64,000 bases of DNA from DASXUX01 sp036504595 (GTDB taxonomy: Bacteria; Planctomycetota; SZUA-567; H5-PLA8), in the NCBI GenBank assembly GCA_036504595.1, contig DASXUX010000031.1:62001-126000 (forward strand), read 5' to 3'. This document shows positions 33,906 through 42,800 of the stretch, piece by piece. The notes under the pieces were generated by a model. It was given only the letters and a program-made list of their open reading frames with translations. It ran no database searches and was not told the origin of the DNA. How positions within the stretch are numbered: the first letter of the stretch is position 1; the number at the start of each line of letters is the position of its first letter. The translations under genes and the position numbers were made by a program.

Positions 33906-35894
33906 TTAAGGCGCTTTCAGCTCCGGTATCGCCAGCGTCGTCAGCGTCGTCAGCGACTGCCCCGGCAGCTCGATCGTCACCTTCCCGTCTTTCACTTCGA
34001 CCGGCTCCAACTTGCGGAACATTTCTCCCCGGCTGGTCCGGACGACGTTGAGCGTTTTGAACTGCGCCGGAATCCCCTGCAGCACCGCTGGCCTCGCCCA
34101 TCGCGTGTTGGCCACATGCAGCGTCAACCCGGTGGCGCCGGCTGAGCCCGCTGTCTTGTGCCTGAACGCCGTGAACAACACGTTGGCGTTGTCGCTGCTG
34201 CTTTGCAGGCCCTCGCTTCCGGCGAGAATGAAATCGCACCAGTGCTTCTGAAAACAAAATCGCTCGGTCATCGTCAGTTTGTTCTTGTCGAACTTGCTCG
34301 TCCCTAGCAAGGAATAATCGCCCGTGTACTCCCACAGCAGCACGGCCTGAGGCTTTGCGTGCAGGAACAGTTCCTGATAATGAACAACTTCGCGCATGCC
34401 ATACTCGAAGCTCTGATACACGCCGCCCTGCCACGCCGATGGGTCCGGCCCAGCCTCCGCGACGAGCACCGGCAGCTTCAGCTTCTGCCCAAGCTCCGCC
34501 CACGCGCCGTACTGAGCCGGCGTCGCTCCGCCCCACGAATGAAACGAAATCGCACCGATGTACTGCAGCGCCTCTGCGTCCGCCGCGCCGGGCGCGCAGT
34601 AGCTGACCGTGTTGCGGGGACCAGCAACGTCGCCGAGCAGCAGTTTGGTCTTCAACTTGTGCTTTGCCAGCACACGCCCCATCTGCTTGATGAACTCGCA
34701 ATGTTCGTCCGCATTGAAGAGCACGCGGCAACCGATGTTCGGTTCGTTGAACGAAAAATAGTCCGGCTCGACCTGGTATTTCTCCTTTGCATAAAGCAGA
34801 TACGACGCGATGCACTTCAGCATGAGCGCGTACTTGTCTTCCCCGATGCGGTTGTTCATGTTACGTTCGTCCGGCGGCCGCGTGTATAGCCACGCCGGCA
34901 GTTTCCAGACGCTGGCGATGAAAGGAATCTTCTTCTGCGAAAGCTCGCGCATCAGTTCCAGTTCGCGATGCAATCGGCTTCCCGCCACATCTTTGGCGAC
35001 CAGCTTCGGCCAGTCGATCTTCTCCGGACCGCCGTTGTCGGCCTCCGGCATCCAGTTCTCCAGCGTCATCTCCGTGCGAGCGTAAGCAACCTTCAGGTTG
35101 TCGAGCGTGAAGCGCGTGACCGGCGACTCAATGTTGAAGCAATACGTCCCGCCAATGCCCGTCACGCTGTACCGCGGCGTGCTCGCGTCCAGCGTCAACT
35201 GCGCCGGAGTAGACTCCACGTCGCCGCGCGTGGAGAGCGTGATCGTCAGCGAGGCGCTCTGCTGCGCCGTCATCTTCCCGCTGTGGAGGTGAGCGAGGAT
35301 CGCGAACGTCTGCGACCATTTTCGTCCGTCCTGAATCAACACTGAAACCGCCGGCGAAAGCCCGATGTTCAGTTCCGGGCCTTTCTTGCTGCTGAGCGAC
35401 ACGTTGTCCGTCACCGCGCTGCACAGCCTGTACTCCTGCGGCAGTTCCACCGGCAACTCGCCGCTCTTGTCTGCCAGCTTGTAGCTCCCGCCGGCAAAAA
35501 GATCCGCTGGCGCTTCCAGCCAGAAAATCACGCCCTCAATATCGCTGTCGATCTTCGCCGTCGCGCGCACCTGGATGATCAGCTTGCCCGCTTCCTCGCG
35601 AGCCGTCTGTTCGATCTGCACCCCGGCCGTGGAGCCCTCGTTGATTTCGCCGTGCCACTTCTTGATCTCGCCCGAAAGATTCGCCGCTGGCTTCGCTCCT
35701 GAAAATGCAAGAATCTTCTTCCAGCCTTTTGTCGGGACGCGCACGTCGCTGTTCAGCGGCATCCAGCCTTTGCCAAGACCGATTTGCTGCAATCGCCCCG
35801 CCGCATCAAAGCGGTTCTGCCCATCGGCAGCGAAGCAAAGGCCCGCCCATGCCGTCAACACAAACACCAGCACGCGTCTCACGTGTCCCATCAT
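33906..35894 (-). CDS. secreted glycoside hydrolase, GH30/clan A-like
   Basis: 662 residues with signal peptide MMGHVRRVLVFVLTAWAGLCFA. A TIM-barrel-like central part holds DNLKVAYARTEMTLENW, FIASVWKLPAWL, and FSFNEPNIG (probable acid/base Glu after Asn), then LVAEAGPDPS (probable nucleophile Glu). This order matches clan A enzymes such as GH30 glucosyl or xylosyl hydrolases. N-terminal about 250 residues look like a beta-sandwich and the last 90 residues form another. GGGAG precedes the start. Substrate not predictable. Confidence 0.72.
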   Translation of the reverse strand: MMGHVRRVLVFVLTAWAGLCFAADGQNRFDAAGRLQQIGLGKGWMPLNSDVRVPTKGWKKILAFSGAKPAANLSGEIKKWHGEINEGSTAGVQIEQTAREEAGKLIIQVRATAKIDSDIEGVIFWLEAPADLFAGGSYKLADKSGELPVELPQEYRLCSAVTDNVSLSSKKGPELNIGLSPAVSVLIQDGRKWSQTFAILAHLHSGKMTAQQSASLTITLSTRGDVESTPAQLTLDASTPRYSVTGIGGTYCFNIESPVTRFTLDNLKVAYARTEMTLENWMPEADNGGPEKIDWPKLVAKDVAGSRLHRELELMRELSQKKIPFIASVWKLPAWLYTRPPDERNMNNRIGEDKYALMLKCIASYLLYAKEKYQVEPDYFSFNEPNIGCRVLFNADEHCEFIKQMGRVLAKHKLKTKLLLGDVAGPRNTVSYCAPGAADAEALQYIGAISFHSWGGATPAQYGAWAELGQKLKLPVLVAEAGPDPSAWQGGVYQSFEYGMREVVHYQELFLHAKPQAVLLWEYTGDYSLLGTSKFDKNKLTMTERFCFQKHWCDFILAGSEGLQSSSDNANVLFTAFRHKTAGSAGATGLTLHVANTRWARPAVLQGIPAQFKTLNVVRTSRGEMFRKLEPVEVKDGKVTIELPGQSLTTLTTLAIPELKAP

Positions 35895-36090
35895 CCTGTT
35901 GCTCCCAAAGTGAAGACCGGTGATATTCTAACGCAACCAACGCCGCCGCACTTAGCCACTTTCTCGTCAATCAGCGCGCCGAACGTATCTCTCACAAGCC
36001 GCAGACTTCTGGACTACGTATTTTTTGCCGTTGTGAATTTTGCGCCAACTTCGTACTCTGTCGTGCGCTGGTCCTCCGGAGGTTCCCAAC

Positions 36091-36624
36091 ATGCCCAACT
36101 ACGCGGTCTTGATGGCCATCGGCGACGATCGCCCCGGCCTGGTCAATCAAATCTCCAAGTACATCCTCGATTGCGGCTGCAATATCGAAGACAGCCGCAT
36201 GGCCATCCTCGGCGGTGAATTCGCCATGCTGATCCTGGTGACCGGCGAAGGCGCAGCCGTCGATCGGGTCGTCAAAGGCGCCGCTGAAGTCAGCGTCGTC
36301 AGCGGCCTGACGATTCAGGCCAAGCGCACGCGGTCCCCGGGCGAAGCCGCCCGCCGCGGTTCCGTGCCATACGTGCTCGAAGCCTTCTCGATGGATCATC
36401 CCGGCATCGTGCAGCGCGTCGCGAGCTTCCTCGCCGAACGCAAAATCAACATCCGCGCGCTGGACACGCGCTTGGCCAATGCCCCCGTCACCGGCATGCC
36501 GCTCTTTTCCCTGCACGCCACGGTGGACATTCCGGTCGAACAGAACGTCGTCGAAATCCGCCGCGGCCTCGAAAACATTGCCTCGCAGCAGAACATCGAT
36601 ATCGAACTGAAACCGTCCGTGTAA
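36091..36624 (+). CDS. double ACT-domain protein, GcvR-like
   Basis: 177 residues; ATG at 36091 has GGAGG eight bases upstream, favoured over an upstream in-frame ATG. Two ACT domains: residues about 3-80 (AVLMAIGDDRPGLVNQISKYILDCGCNIEDSRMAILGGEFAML) and about 98-175 (LEAFSMDHPGIVQRVASFLAERKINIRALDTR). Similar to GcvR, the glycine-cleavage repressor partner, and to other amino-acid-sensing ACT proteins. Cytoplasmic. No gcv genes are nearby, so its target is uncertain. Confidence 0.85.
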   Translation: MPNYAVLMAIGDDRPGLVNQISKYILDCGCNIEDSRMAILGGEFAMLILVTGEGAAVDRVVKGAAEVSVVSGLTIQAKRTRSPGEAARRGSVPYVLEAFSMDHPGIVQRVASFLAERKINIRALDTRLANAPVTGMPLFSLHATVDIPVEQNVVEIRRGLENIASQQNIDIELKPSV

Positions 36625-36642
36625 CGCAGACCGCTCTGCGTT
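36623..36642 (+). terminator. hairpin overlapping the GcvR-like stop
   Basis: AACGCAGA / TCTGCGTT perfect 8-bp stem, loop CCGC; no T-run follows, so termination strength is doubtful. Confidence 0.5.
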
Positions 36643-36656
36643 CGCCTGTAAGAAAT

Positions 36657-36673
36657 TGCACGTGTGGTGATGA
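36657..36673. promoter_or_regulatory. repeated site, copy 1
   Basis: TGCACGTGTGGTGATGA; identical 17-mer at 36751-36767. Confidence 0.5.
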
Positions 36674-36750
36674 AACTGATTAACACAAGCCGAGGGGTCC
36701 GTTTGCGTCGGTCTGTGCCCAATCGCGAGCAATCCGTTTCTGTAAAGAAA

Positions 36751-36767
36751 TGCACGTGTGGTGATGA
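36751..36767. promoter_or_regulatory. repeated site, copy 2
   Basis: TGCACGTGTGGTGATGA, also preceded by a GTAAGAAAT-like or GTAAAGAAA stretch as in copy 1; start-to-start distance 94 bp. Confidence 0.5.
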
Positions 36768-36839
36768 CAGACCCTGTTCTTCTACATTCAGTCCAGAACT
36801 GCACAATGCGAACTCACTTCCGCTGCCCTATAAAAAAAG

Positions 36840-36851
36840 TGCACATGTGCA
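36840..36851. promoter_or_regulatory. palindromic site, copy 3
   Basis: TGCACATGTGCA, a perfect 12-bp palindrome sharing TGCAC-TGTG with copies 1 and 2; start 89 bp after copy 2. Confidence 0.4.
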
Positions 36852-37097
36852 GTAAAGCTCCTTACTTCATCGGTTATCAAAGAGCGAGTTGATGCCAAGG
36901 CAGAGTATCCAACTCGGCTTCCCAATATGTGACGTTTTAGGCTCCACAGTATTACATTGATTTTGGACGATATTTGGTAAAAAAGAATAGGACTACTTCG
37001 TGACGATTCGCGATTCTTGAACGCTGCCCTTCTCCGTCTTCATACCTATAACGGAGAGTTCGGTCTTTACTTTCGCGCTTTCATCCAACGCTTGCGT

Positions 37098-37146
37098 CTC
37101 AAGCCTCAAGCCTCAAGTCTCAAGCCTCAAGCCCCAAGCCCGCAGT
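37098..37146. repeat. heptamer array, CTCAAGC unit
   Basis: Seven units: CTCAAGC twice, CTCAAGT, CTCAAGC twice, CCCAAGC and the diverged CCGCAGT. It ends 3 bases before the stop codon of the DNRLRE gene. Confidence 0.9.
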
Positions 37147-37148
37147 CC

Positions 37149-39506
37149 TCAGTTTCCTTCCACTTCCAGCGTGATCTTCGGCCGCAGCGTCTTGTCCTTG
37201 ATCGCCTGCAAATCCGTTTCCGGATAAAACCGCACGTGATGGTCCGGCTCGCCATTGGCCACTTTCATCAGCAGCCCGTGGTTCGGAGCTTTGCCGGAGA
37301 GAATCTCCTGCACGTACGCCGTCACATCGAACGCGCGCCACAGGTTCTTTTTGCCGTCGAGCGTGATTGTCGTCAGCGCCGCCACGTCGCAGTCCTTTTC
37401 GTCCGATGCGCCCGGCGCGGCCCAGTCGCAATCCTTTCCGCCGCTGTTGAAACTCACCCACGTGCCCGCGTCAGGCACCCACGTCCGCTTGATGCGGAAG
37501 AGGGCAATCTCCGACCCCGGCGACTGCGGCGATTCGATCTGGTACATCTCCAGCGTCGCCTTCTTCACCGTCGCCTTGCCCAGAGCTGCTTCCAAACCGT
37601 CGAAGCGAATGAGAATCCGGTGCAGGCCGCCCGATGCGCCCAGCTTCAGTCCGAACTGAACGCCGACATCCGTTTTCCTCATGCTGTCGCGATACTGCGA
37701 AATCTGGTCCGTGTTGATGCCCGCATATTCCGCCGCCGGAGAAACTCCGTTCTGCATCACCACGTTCTTTCGCGCCGCTTTCCCGACGAACTTCTCCGCC
37801 GCCGCAATGATCTCCTGGCGTTCCCCGCTTAGCGGCTCGATTTCTTCAAAGCTCTTGATTGTGGGACGCACTCCGGCCAGAGCCTCGGCGATCTTCTCCG
37901 CGTCGCCGCCTTTAATCGTGGCGGCCAGATCCTTCAGCTTCCGCCCAAGCTCTCCATCCAACTGCCGCCACTTCTCCAGCTTGAAACGTTCCGTCCAGTG
38001 CAGCGGCACCGGCAGTTTCGCTGCCGCGTACGTGCGCGGCAGCGTGAGCGCCGCTTCGTTCGAGCGTTCGTACGCGTTGAGCGCCCACATGGCCTGCGCG
38101 AGCGCCGGCTCCTGCAAATCTTTCTGTTCGAAAATGACCGCCATGCACGCCGCCGTCAGATTTTCGACTTTCACGCCCACGTTGCCGCCGCCCGGCAGCA
38201 GGAGATTGATCTGCCGCCCTTCGGCGCCGTTCAGCACGCCCTCGACGCGCCCGCGGCGCATCACCAGCGAAACGCTATGCTTGCTCTTCTGCGCTTTGAT
38301 CAAAGCCGCATCCTGGAGCTTCTTGATCGCGGCGATATCGCCCCGGCAGCCTTCCAGCACTTTATTCGGATCAGCGACGCCGCCGCCCAGCATCGGGTCG
38401 CCGGCCGGAACGTCGCACACGCGCTGCGCGTTCTCCAGATCGCCCTCGCCGAGCGTCAGCGTCAGCTTGGAAAAGAAATCGAGCCAGCGGTTGCGCTGAT
38501 CGACCGTCTTGTGTTGAAATGCCGCTTGAGCCGTGCGCGTCTCGTCGTCGATTTTGCTGCGAATAGCATTGACCACCGCGCGCAATTCCGGATCGCGGTG
38601 CTGCAGCCACTGCTCCGCCTTTGCTTTCGCCACCGGGTCTTTTCCGCGCCACGCCTCCGCAAACTCGCGCACAATCCGGCTCTGTTCCGCCGCGCGCCGA
38701 GAGAGGATGCTCTCCAGCAGCGTCTGCAATTGTTTGCGCCCATGCTCCTGCACCCACGGCACGTCCGGTTGCAGTGAGCCGATCGCCGTCTGTAAACTCT
38801 GCTGCGCCGCTGGAAAATCTCCCGCGTTCACGCTGTCCAGCGCGGCTTCCGCCACCGCGCGAGCCTGGCTCCGCGCCCGCGCGTTCAGATCGGCTTGCAG
38901 CGAAAGAAGCAGCCGCGCAGCCGCGGCGCGCACCGATTCCTCCGGCGATGTAAGGTGCGGCCTGACGCGCGCCGTGCCAGCACGCAAATCGAACGTCGGA
39001 TCGTCTTCCGCCAGCGCCGCAAGCACCTCCAGTTCAGCCAGCGCCGGGATCGCAGCCGGCGGAATCGCCGTTCTTGCCTCCTCCCGCTTCCCCCCGTTCC
39101 CCCGTCCCCCCGTCTCCCCGTCGCTCCGTTTCCCCGCCTCCGGCATCCTGCCGTTTCCCCCCGTCCCCCCGTCCCCCCGTCTCCCCGTCAGGCTGTTCCC
39201 CGCCTCCCGCCTCCCGCCTCCTGCTTCCTTCTGTCCAGCAGTCTCGGGCTCCTGGTTATGGAGTACCTGCGTGATGCGCTGACCGTACCGCGCCCAAATC
39301 AGCGCCAACGCGGCCAGCGCCGTCGCCAGCAGAATCCACAGCGCAATCCGCGTTCGCAGGGGAAGGGCCAGTGGCGACGCAAAATCAGCCGGATCTACTC
39401 CTGGCGCAATAATCTGTGGCGCGGCATTGCCGGAGGCCCCGGGAGTGCCGGACGGGTTGGCGGGCAACAGCCCGCTGGCGGTGACGGTTATTTCCTCCGA
39501 GTTCAT
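37149..39506 (-). CDS. membrane-anchored protein with C-terminal DNRLRE-like domain
   Basis: 785 residues from the ATG at 39506 (no clear RBS; an in-frame TTG lies 8 codons earlier). One membrane helix at about 54-74 (IALWILLATALAALALIW). Residues about 93-150 are a Gly/Arg/Glu/Asp-rich linker (GRRGDGGTGGNG, KRSDGETGGRGNGGK) translated from the octamer and heptamer arrays at 39089-39228. A long helical region follows (about 155-560), then a beta-rich C-terminal domain of the DNRLRE type (LHRILIRFDGLEAALGKATVKKATLEMY... NLWRAFDVTAYVQEILSGK). Probably a cell-surface or periplasmic structural protein. Function unknown. Confidence 0.72.
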   Translation of the reverse strand: MNSEEITVTASGLLPANPSGTPGASGNAAPQIIAPGVDPADFASPLALPLRTRIALWILLATALAALALIWARYGQRITQVLHNQEPETAGQKEAGGGRREAGNSLTGRRGDGGTGGNGRMPEAGKRSDGETGGRGNGGKREEARTAIPPAAIPALAELEVLAALAEDDPTFDLRAGTARVRPHLTSPEESVRAAAARLLLSLQADLNARARSQARAVAEAALDSVNAGDFPAAQQSLQTAIGSLQPDVPWVQEHGRKQLQTLLESILSRRAAEQSRIVREFAEAWRGKDPVAKAKAEQWLQHRDPELRAVVNAIRSKIDDETRTAQAAFQHKTVDQRNRWLDFFSKLTLTLGEGDLENAQRVCDVPAGDPMLGGGVADPNKVLEGCRGDIAAIKKLQDAALIKAQKSKHSVSLVMRRGRVEGVLNGAEGRQINLLLPGGGNVGVKVENLTAACMAVIFEQKDLQEPALAQAMWALNAYERSNEAALTLPRTYAAAKLPVPLHWTERFKLEKWRQLDGELGRKLKDLAATIKGGDAEKIAEALAGVRPTIKSFEEIEPLSGERQEIIAAAEKFVGKAARKNVVMQNGVSPAAEYAGINTDQISQYRDSMRKTDVGVQFGLKLGASGGLHRILIRFDGLEAALGKATVKKATLEMYQIESPQSPGSEIALFRIKRTWVPDAGTWVSFNSGGKDCDWAAPGASDEKDCDVAALTTITLDGKKNLWRAFDVTAYVQEILSGKAPNHGLLMKVANGEPDHHVRFYPETDLQAIKDKTLRPKITLEVEGN
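39089..39228. repeat. octamer and heptamer arrays inside a coding region
   Basis: Six TCCCCCCG-type octamers (39089-39136), four more (39156-39187), then CGCCTCC-type heptamers (about 39201-39228). All are in frame within the DNRLRE gene and code for its Gly/Arg/Asp-rich linker. The octamer family recurs at 62319-62366 on the other strand. Confidence 0.88.
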
Positions 39507-39649
39507 GTTAGAGAGACGGAGAAGCCGCAAAAAAGGTGCAGAAATCTGGACTCTTCATGCACGTTTTTCGGCCTCTTCAATTCCTCCTTTATAGTGCCGT
39601 TCAGCTCCATAAGGCGAAACCCCGTATCGCTTGACGCCGCCACGCTGCG

Positions 39650-39757
39650 CCGTTCGTAGCCGCGGAGCGGCGATACACGGGTAGCCCGCAGCGTAAGCAG
39701 CGGGTAGCAGCGGGTAGGATCCTTAGAGCCCCGAATGGGGCGACACAGGATTCGCCA
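39650..39757. repeat. composite palindromic element
   Basis: Short dyads in series: GCCGCGGAGCGGC, CCCGCAGCGTAAGCAGCGGG and GAGCCCCGAATGGGGC. It fills most of the 302-bp gap between the DNRLRE gene start and the AsmA-like gene end. Confidence 0.55.
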
Positions 39758-39788
39758 AACGCTGACCCATTATATACCGCCATACGAC

Positions 39789-39808
39789 CGCAATCCGGGA
39801 GGATTGCG
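39789..39808. repeat. stop-anchored hairpin, copy 1
   Basis: CGCAATCCGGGAGGATTGCG: 8-bp stem CGCAATCC/GGATTGCG. It starts with no gap after the TAG of the AsmA-like gene. Copies at 45599-45618 and 55904-55923. Confidence 0.8.
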
Positions 39809-42800
39809 CTACTTCTTCGCCGGTGGCGGCTGCGTCGCCGGTTTCGGCGGCGCCTCACGGGCCTTCTTGGCCTTTATGCCGTCGTCGATCTCGCCGCGAA
39901 GGCTGGTAAACGCTTTCAACAGTTGCCCGTCATTTCTTTTGGGCTGGTCCCACTGGCCGGTCAGCACGACGTCCTGGAATTTGCCTTGAGCGAACTTCGC
40001 CAGGATCGGATCGCGCTCCTGCGGGTCGAGCTGGTTCAAGCGCAGCGATTCCTGCGTCTTGGGCGGCAGCTTGATCAGCCAGATCCTCAGATCGGGGGCA
40101 AACGATTCGCGCGGCAGATTCAGCCCGCCCGCCGCATCGATCTGCAGCCCAGCGGACTTGCCTTTGCCGACAATGCTCGTCTTCTCGATCTGCGCGATGC
40201 CTTTAGCGATGGGCAAGCTCAGGCGGATGTCTTCGAATTCGAGCTTGTTTAGGAACAGCCCGAAATCGTCGTTGTACAAGTCGGTCATTGTATTGAAATC
40301 CTGACCGATCCCTCCCTTCTTGGCAGCAAAGTCGCCCAGGAATCCGATGCCGACCTTTGTAATGCTCTTCGTGATGTCGGCCGAGGGCTTCCCGTCATTC
40401 TTCAAAAGAACCAGTCCGGTGATCGTGCCGCCGAGTCTTCCATCCCACGTCTTGCGGTCGGCGAGTTCAAACCCGACCCCCGACAGGCTCCCGCTGCCGT
40501 TCAACCGGCCGCGAAACTCGTACTCGTCTTTCTTCTTCTTGCCCTCCGGCTGCGGCAGCGCCTCATGCAGATCGATGTTCGCCAAGTCAAATTCCGCTGC
40601 ATGAGTCTTCGTCGCCAGATCGTATTCCAGCTTCTTCAGCGACGCGTTCCCGTCCTTGTACATGGCAGCCGTCGCGCCGATGACAGTCAGCTTCAGCGCG
40701 TTCAGCGAGAACGCCGGCACATTTACTTTCTCCAGATCAAGCTGATCCAAAGTGATCACCGGCGCGCTGAACGAACCCTTCAGCCGCAACTGCGCGATGG
40801 CCGCCAGTCCCTTGGACGGCGCGCCAGTCTGTGTGCCCGGCTGCGCGCCCGCTTTGCCGAACGTGTCAATCGCCGCCAGCAGCGCAGTCAAGTTTAGCGC
40901 CGCGTGGCACTGAATTGGAATTTCGAGCGCCAGCGGCATGCCCGGCTTCTGCGCCGCGGCGAGCAGGGTGGTGCCGGCCTCCGTGCCGGCAGGCGTGACG
41001 GAAACCTGCAGGTCGAACGATTGCGCGACCTCCGGCTGGTCTTTCGGCTGGTGCGAGATCATAAGCTGGCAGGTCTTGCTGGTCAGCTTGCTCATGTCAC
41101 CCGCAAGGGTCTCGCCCTGCAGAACGATCACCGCGGTGGCGTCCGGTGTCGGTGCCTCAAGGCGAACGTCGTACTTGCTGCACGCCAGTCCGATCTTGTC
41201 CGCCGCGCCGGCATTCCCCGCCGGCAGGCCTTGTGTCAGGGAGGAAAGCCGTCCTGCGTATTCCAGCCGCATGTCATTCAGCGTGCCGCTCAATTTATAC
41301 GCGGGCGGCATCAGCAGCTTTGCGACCGTCAGGAGATCGAACTTGCCCATCGCTAACTGGAACCGTAGCGAATCTGCCCCCTGGTCGAACTGCAGATCGC
41401 TGATGGTGCCTTCCAAGGGACTGCCTTTGCGCAGTTCTGCCTTGCCCAGCGTTAATTTCGGAGCAGGGGCGAGAGTGAAGTACGTCAGATCGGCGAGCGC
41501 GAAGCCCATCGGCCCGCCGGCCAGATCGATCTGCGAAGCGTGCAGCACGCCGTCGGCTCCGACTGACACGGCAAACGTGAGCTTCGACGGAACTCCTGCC
41601 GCCTTGGAATAGTTGAACTTCGGCGCGTTGATCGCCGCCGCGTCCGTCACCAGCACGCCGGTGGCGGAGAACTGCCCCGGGTTCGTGTCGATGTGCAGCG
41701 GCGCGGCGTTCGCAAACTGAAGCTCTCCTTCACACGTCGTGCCGGCCTGCTCGCCCGCCGGTCGCCACGCGGCCTGTGTTCCAAGCGCAAAGGTGATATC
41801 GTAGGTGCCGGGGGCCTTCGCGGGACGCAGCACCAGGTCGCGCATTTCGATCGGACGCGAGAACGTGTAGACGCCGGCAAGCGCGTCGCTCGCAAAACTG
41901 CTCGCCACATTCGCGCGCTTCATCCACCCGAAAAGCTCCGGCGGTGTGATCGTGAGCGTCTTGATCGTCATTCCGCCAGCGAGATGCGCCAGCATTGCTT
42001 CCGGCGGCCCCGAGAGCTTTCCGAGCAGCGCTCGGAACGACGTGGCCGAGCAGCTCGCTTCAAGTGCCGCGACGGGCGCATTCGACCCTTCGCCGCGCGC
42101 GAAGCGCAGGCTTTCCAGATTGAATTGATCATTAGCCGCGAGGTACTTTGCAGCGAGCGAAACCTCGCCGGCCAACTTCATCTTCAGTGAATCCGCCGGC
42201 AGCATGCCTGCGACCGCTTCGACGAGCGCCGCTTTGGCCTGCACGTTCACCGCCAGTTCGGGCAGCGCGTTTCCAAGCGCCGCCAGCGTGCGTTGCGGCG
42301 CGGGCAGATCGAGGAACTGCGCCACTCGCGCGACGTCGAGACCGGGCGAAGCAACCGTCGCCGTCAGCGCGGCTGAACCAAGCTGACAATTATCGAGTTT
42401 CAGCAGATGTGTCGCAGCGTCGAAGCTTCCGGACAGAGTCAATGCTGCGTCCTGCAGCGGCAGCTTCAGCGCGGCTTTTTCGAGCGCCAGCTTCGCCGCC
42501 GGTGCGGCAAGCTGCGCGCTGAAAACGGCGTTGGGCAGAGCGTTCACCGCTTTGGCGGCTGTGAGCGGCTGGCCGTCTGACAGCAACGCTGCAATCTTGG
42601 CCAGCGCGGCGCTGGGTGCATTGAACGCCACGGTCCCGAAGGTGTTCGTGCAACTGCAGGAATTCAGCGCCAGCAGACCCGTGTCGCTGTCGTAAGAGCC
42701 CGCCGCTCGAAGTGTGCCCGCATAGTACGGATCGTCCGGCAGAATCTTCCTCTTCTGCAACGTTTGCAGCACAACGGGATCTTTGGCGTTGAGCTCAGCC

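Larger units (their letters stand above)
36625..37148. other. 524-bp intergenic region with repeated TGCACRTGTG sites
   Basis: No credible gene. It contains three related sites (36657-36673, 36751-36767, 36840-36851) at roughly 90-bp spacing and a heptamer array at 37098-37146. The nature of the regulated transcript is not clear, since both flanking genes end towards this gap. Confidence 0.55.
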
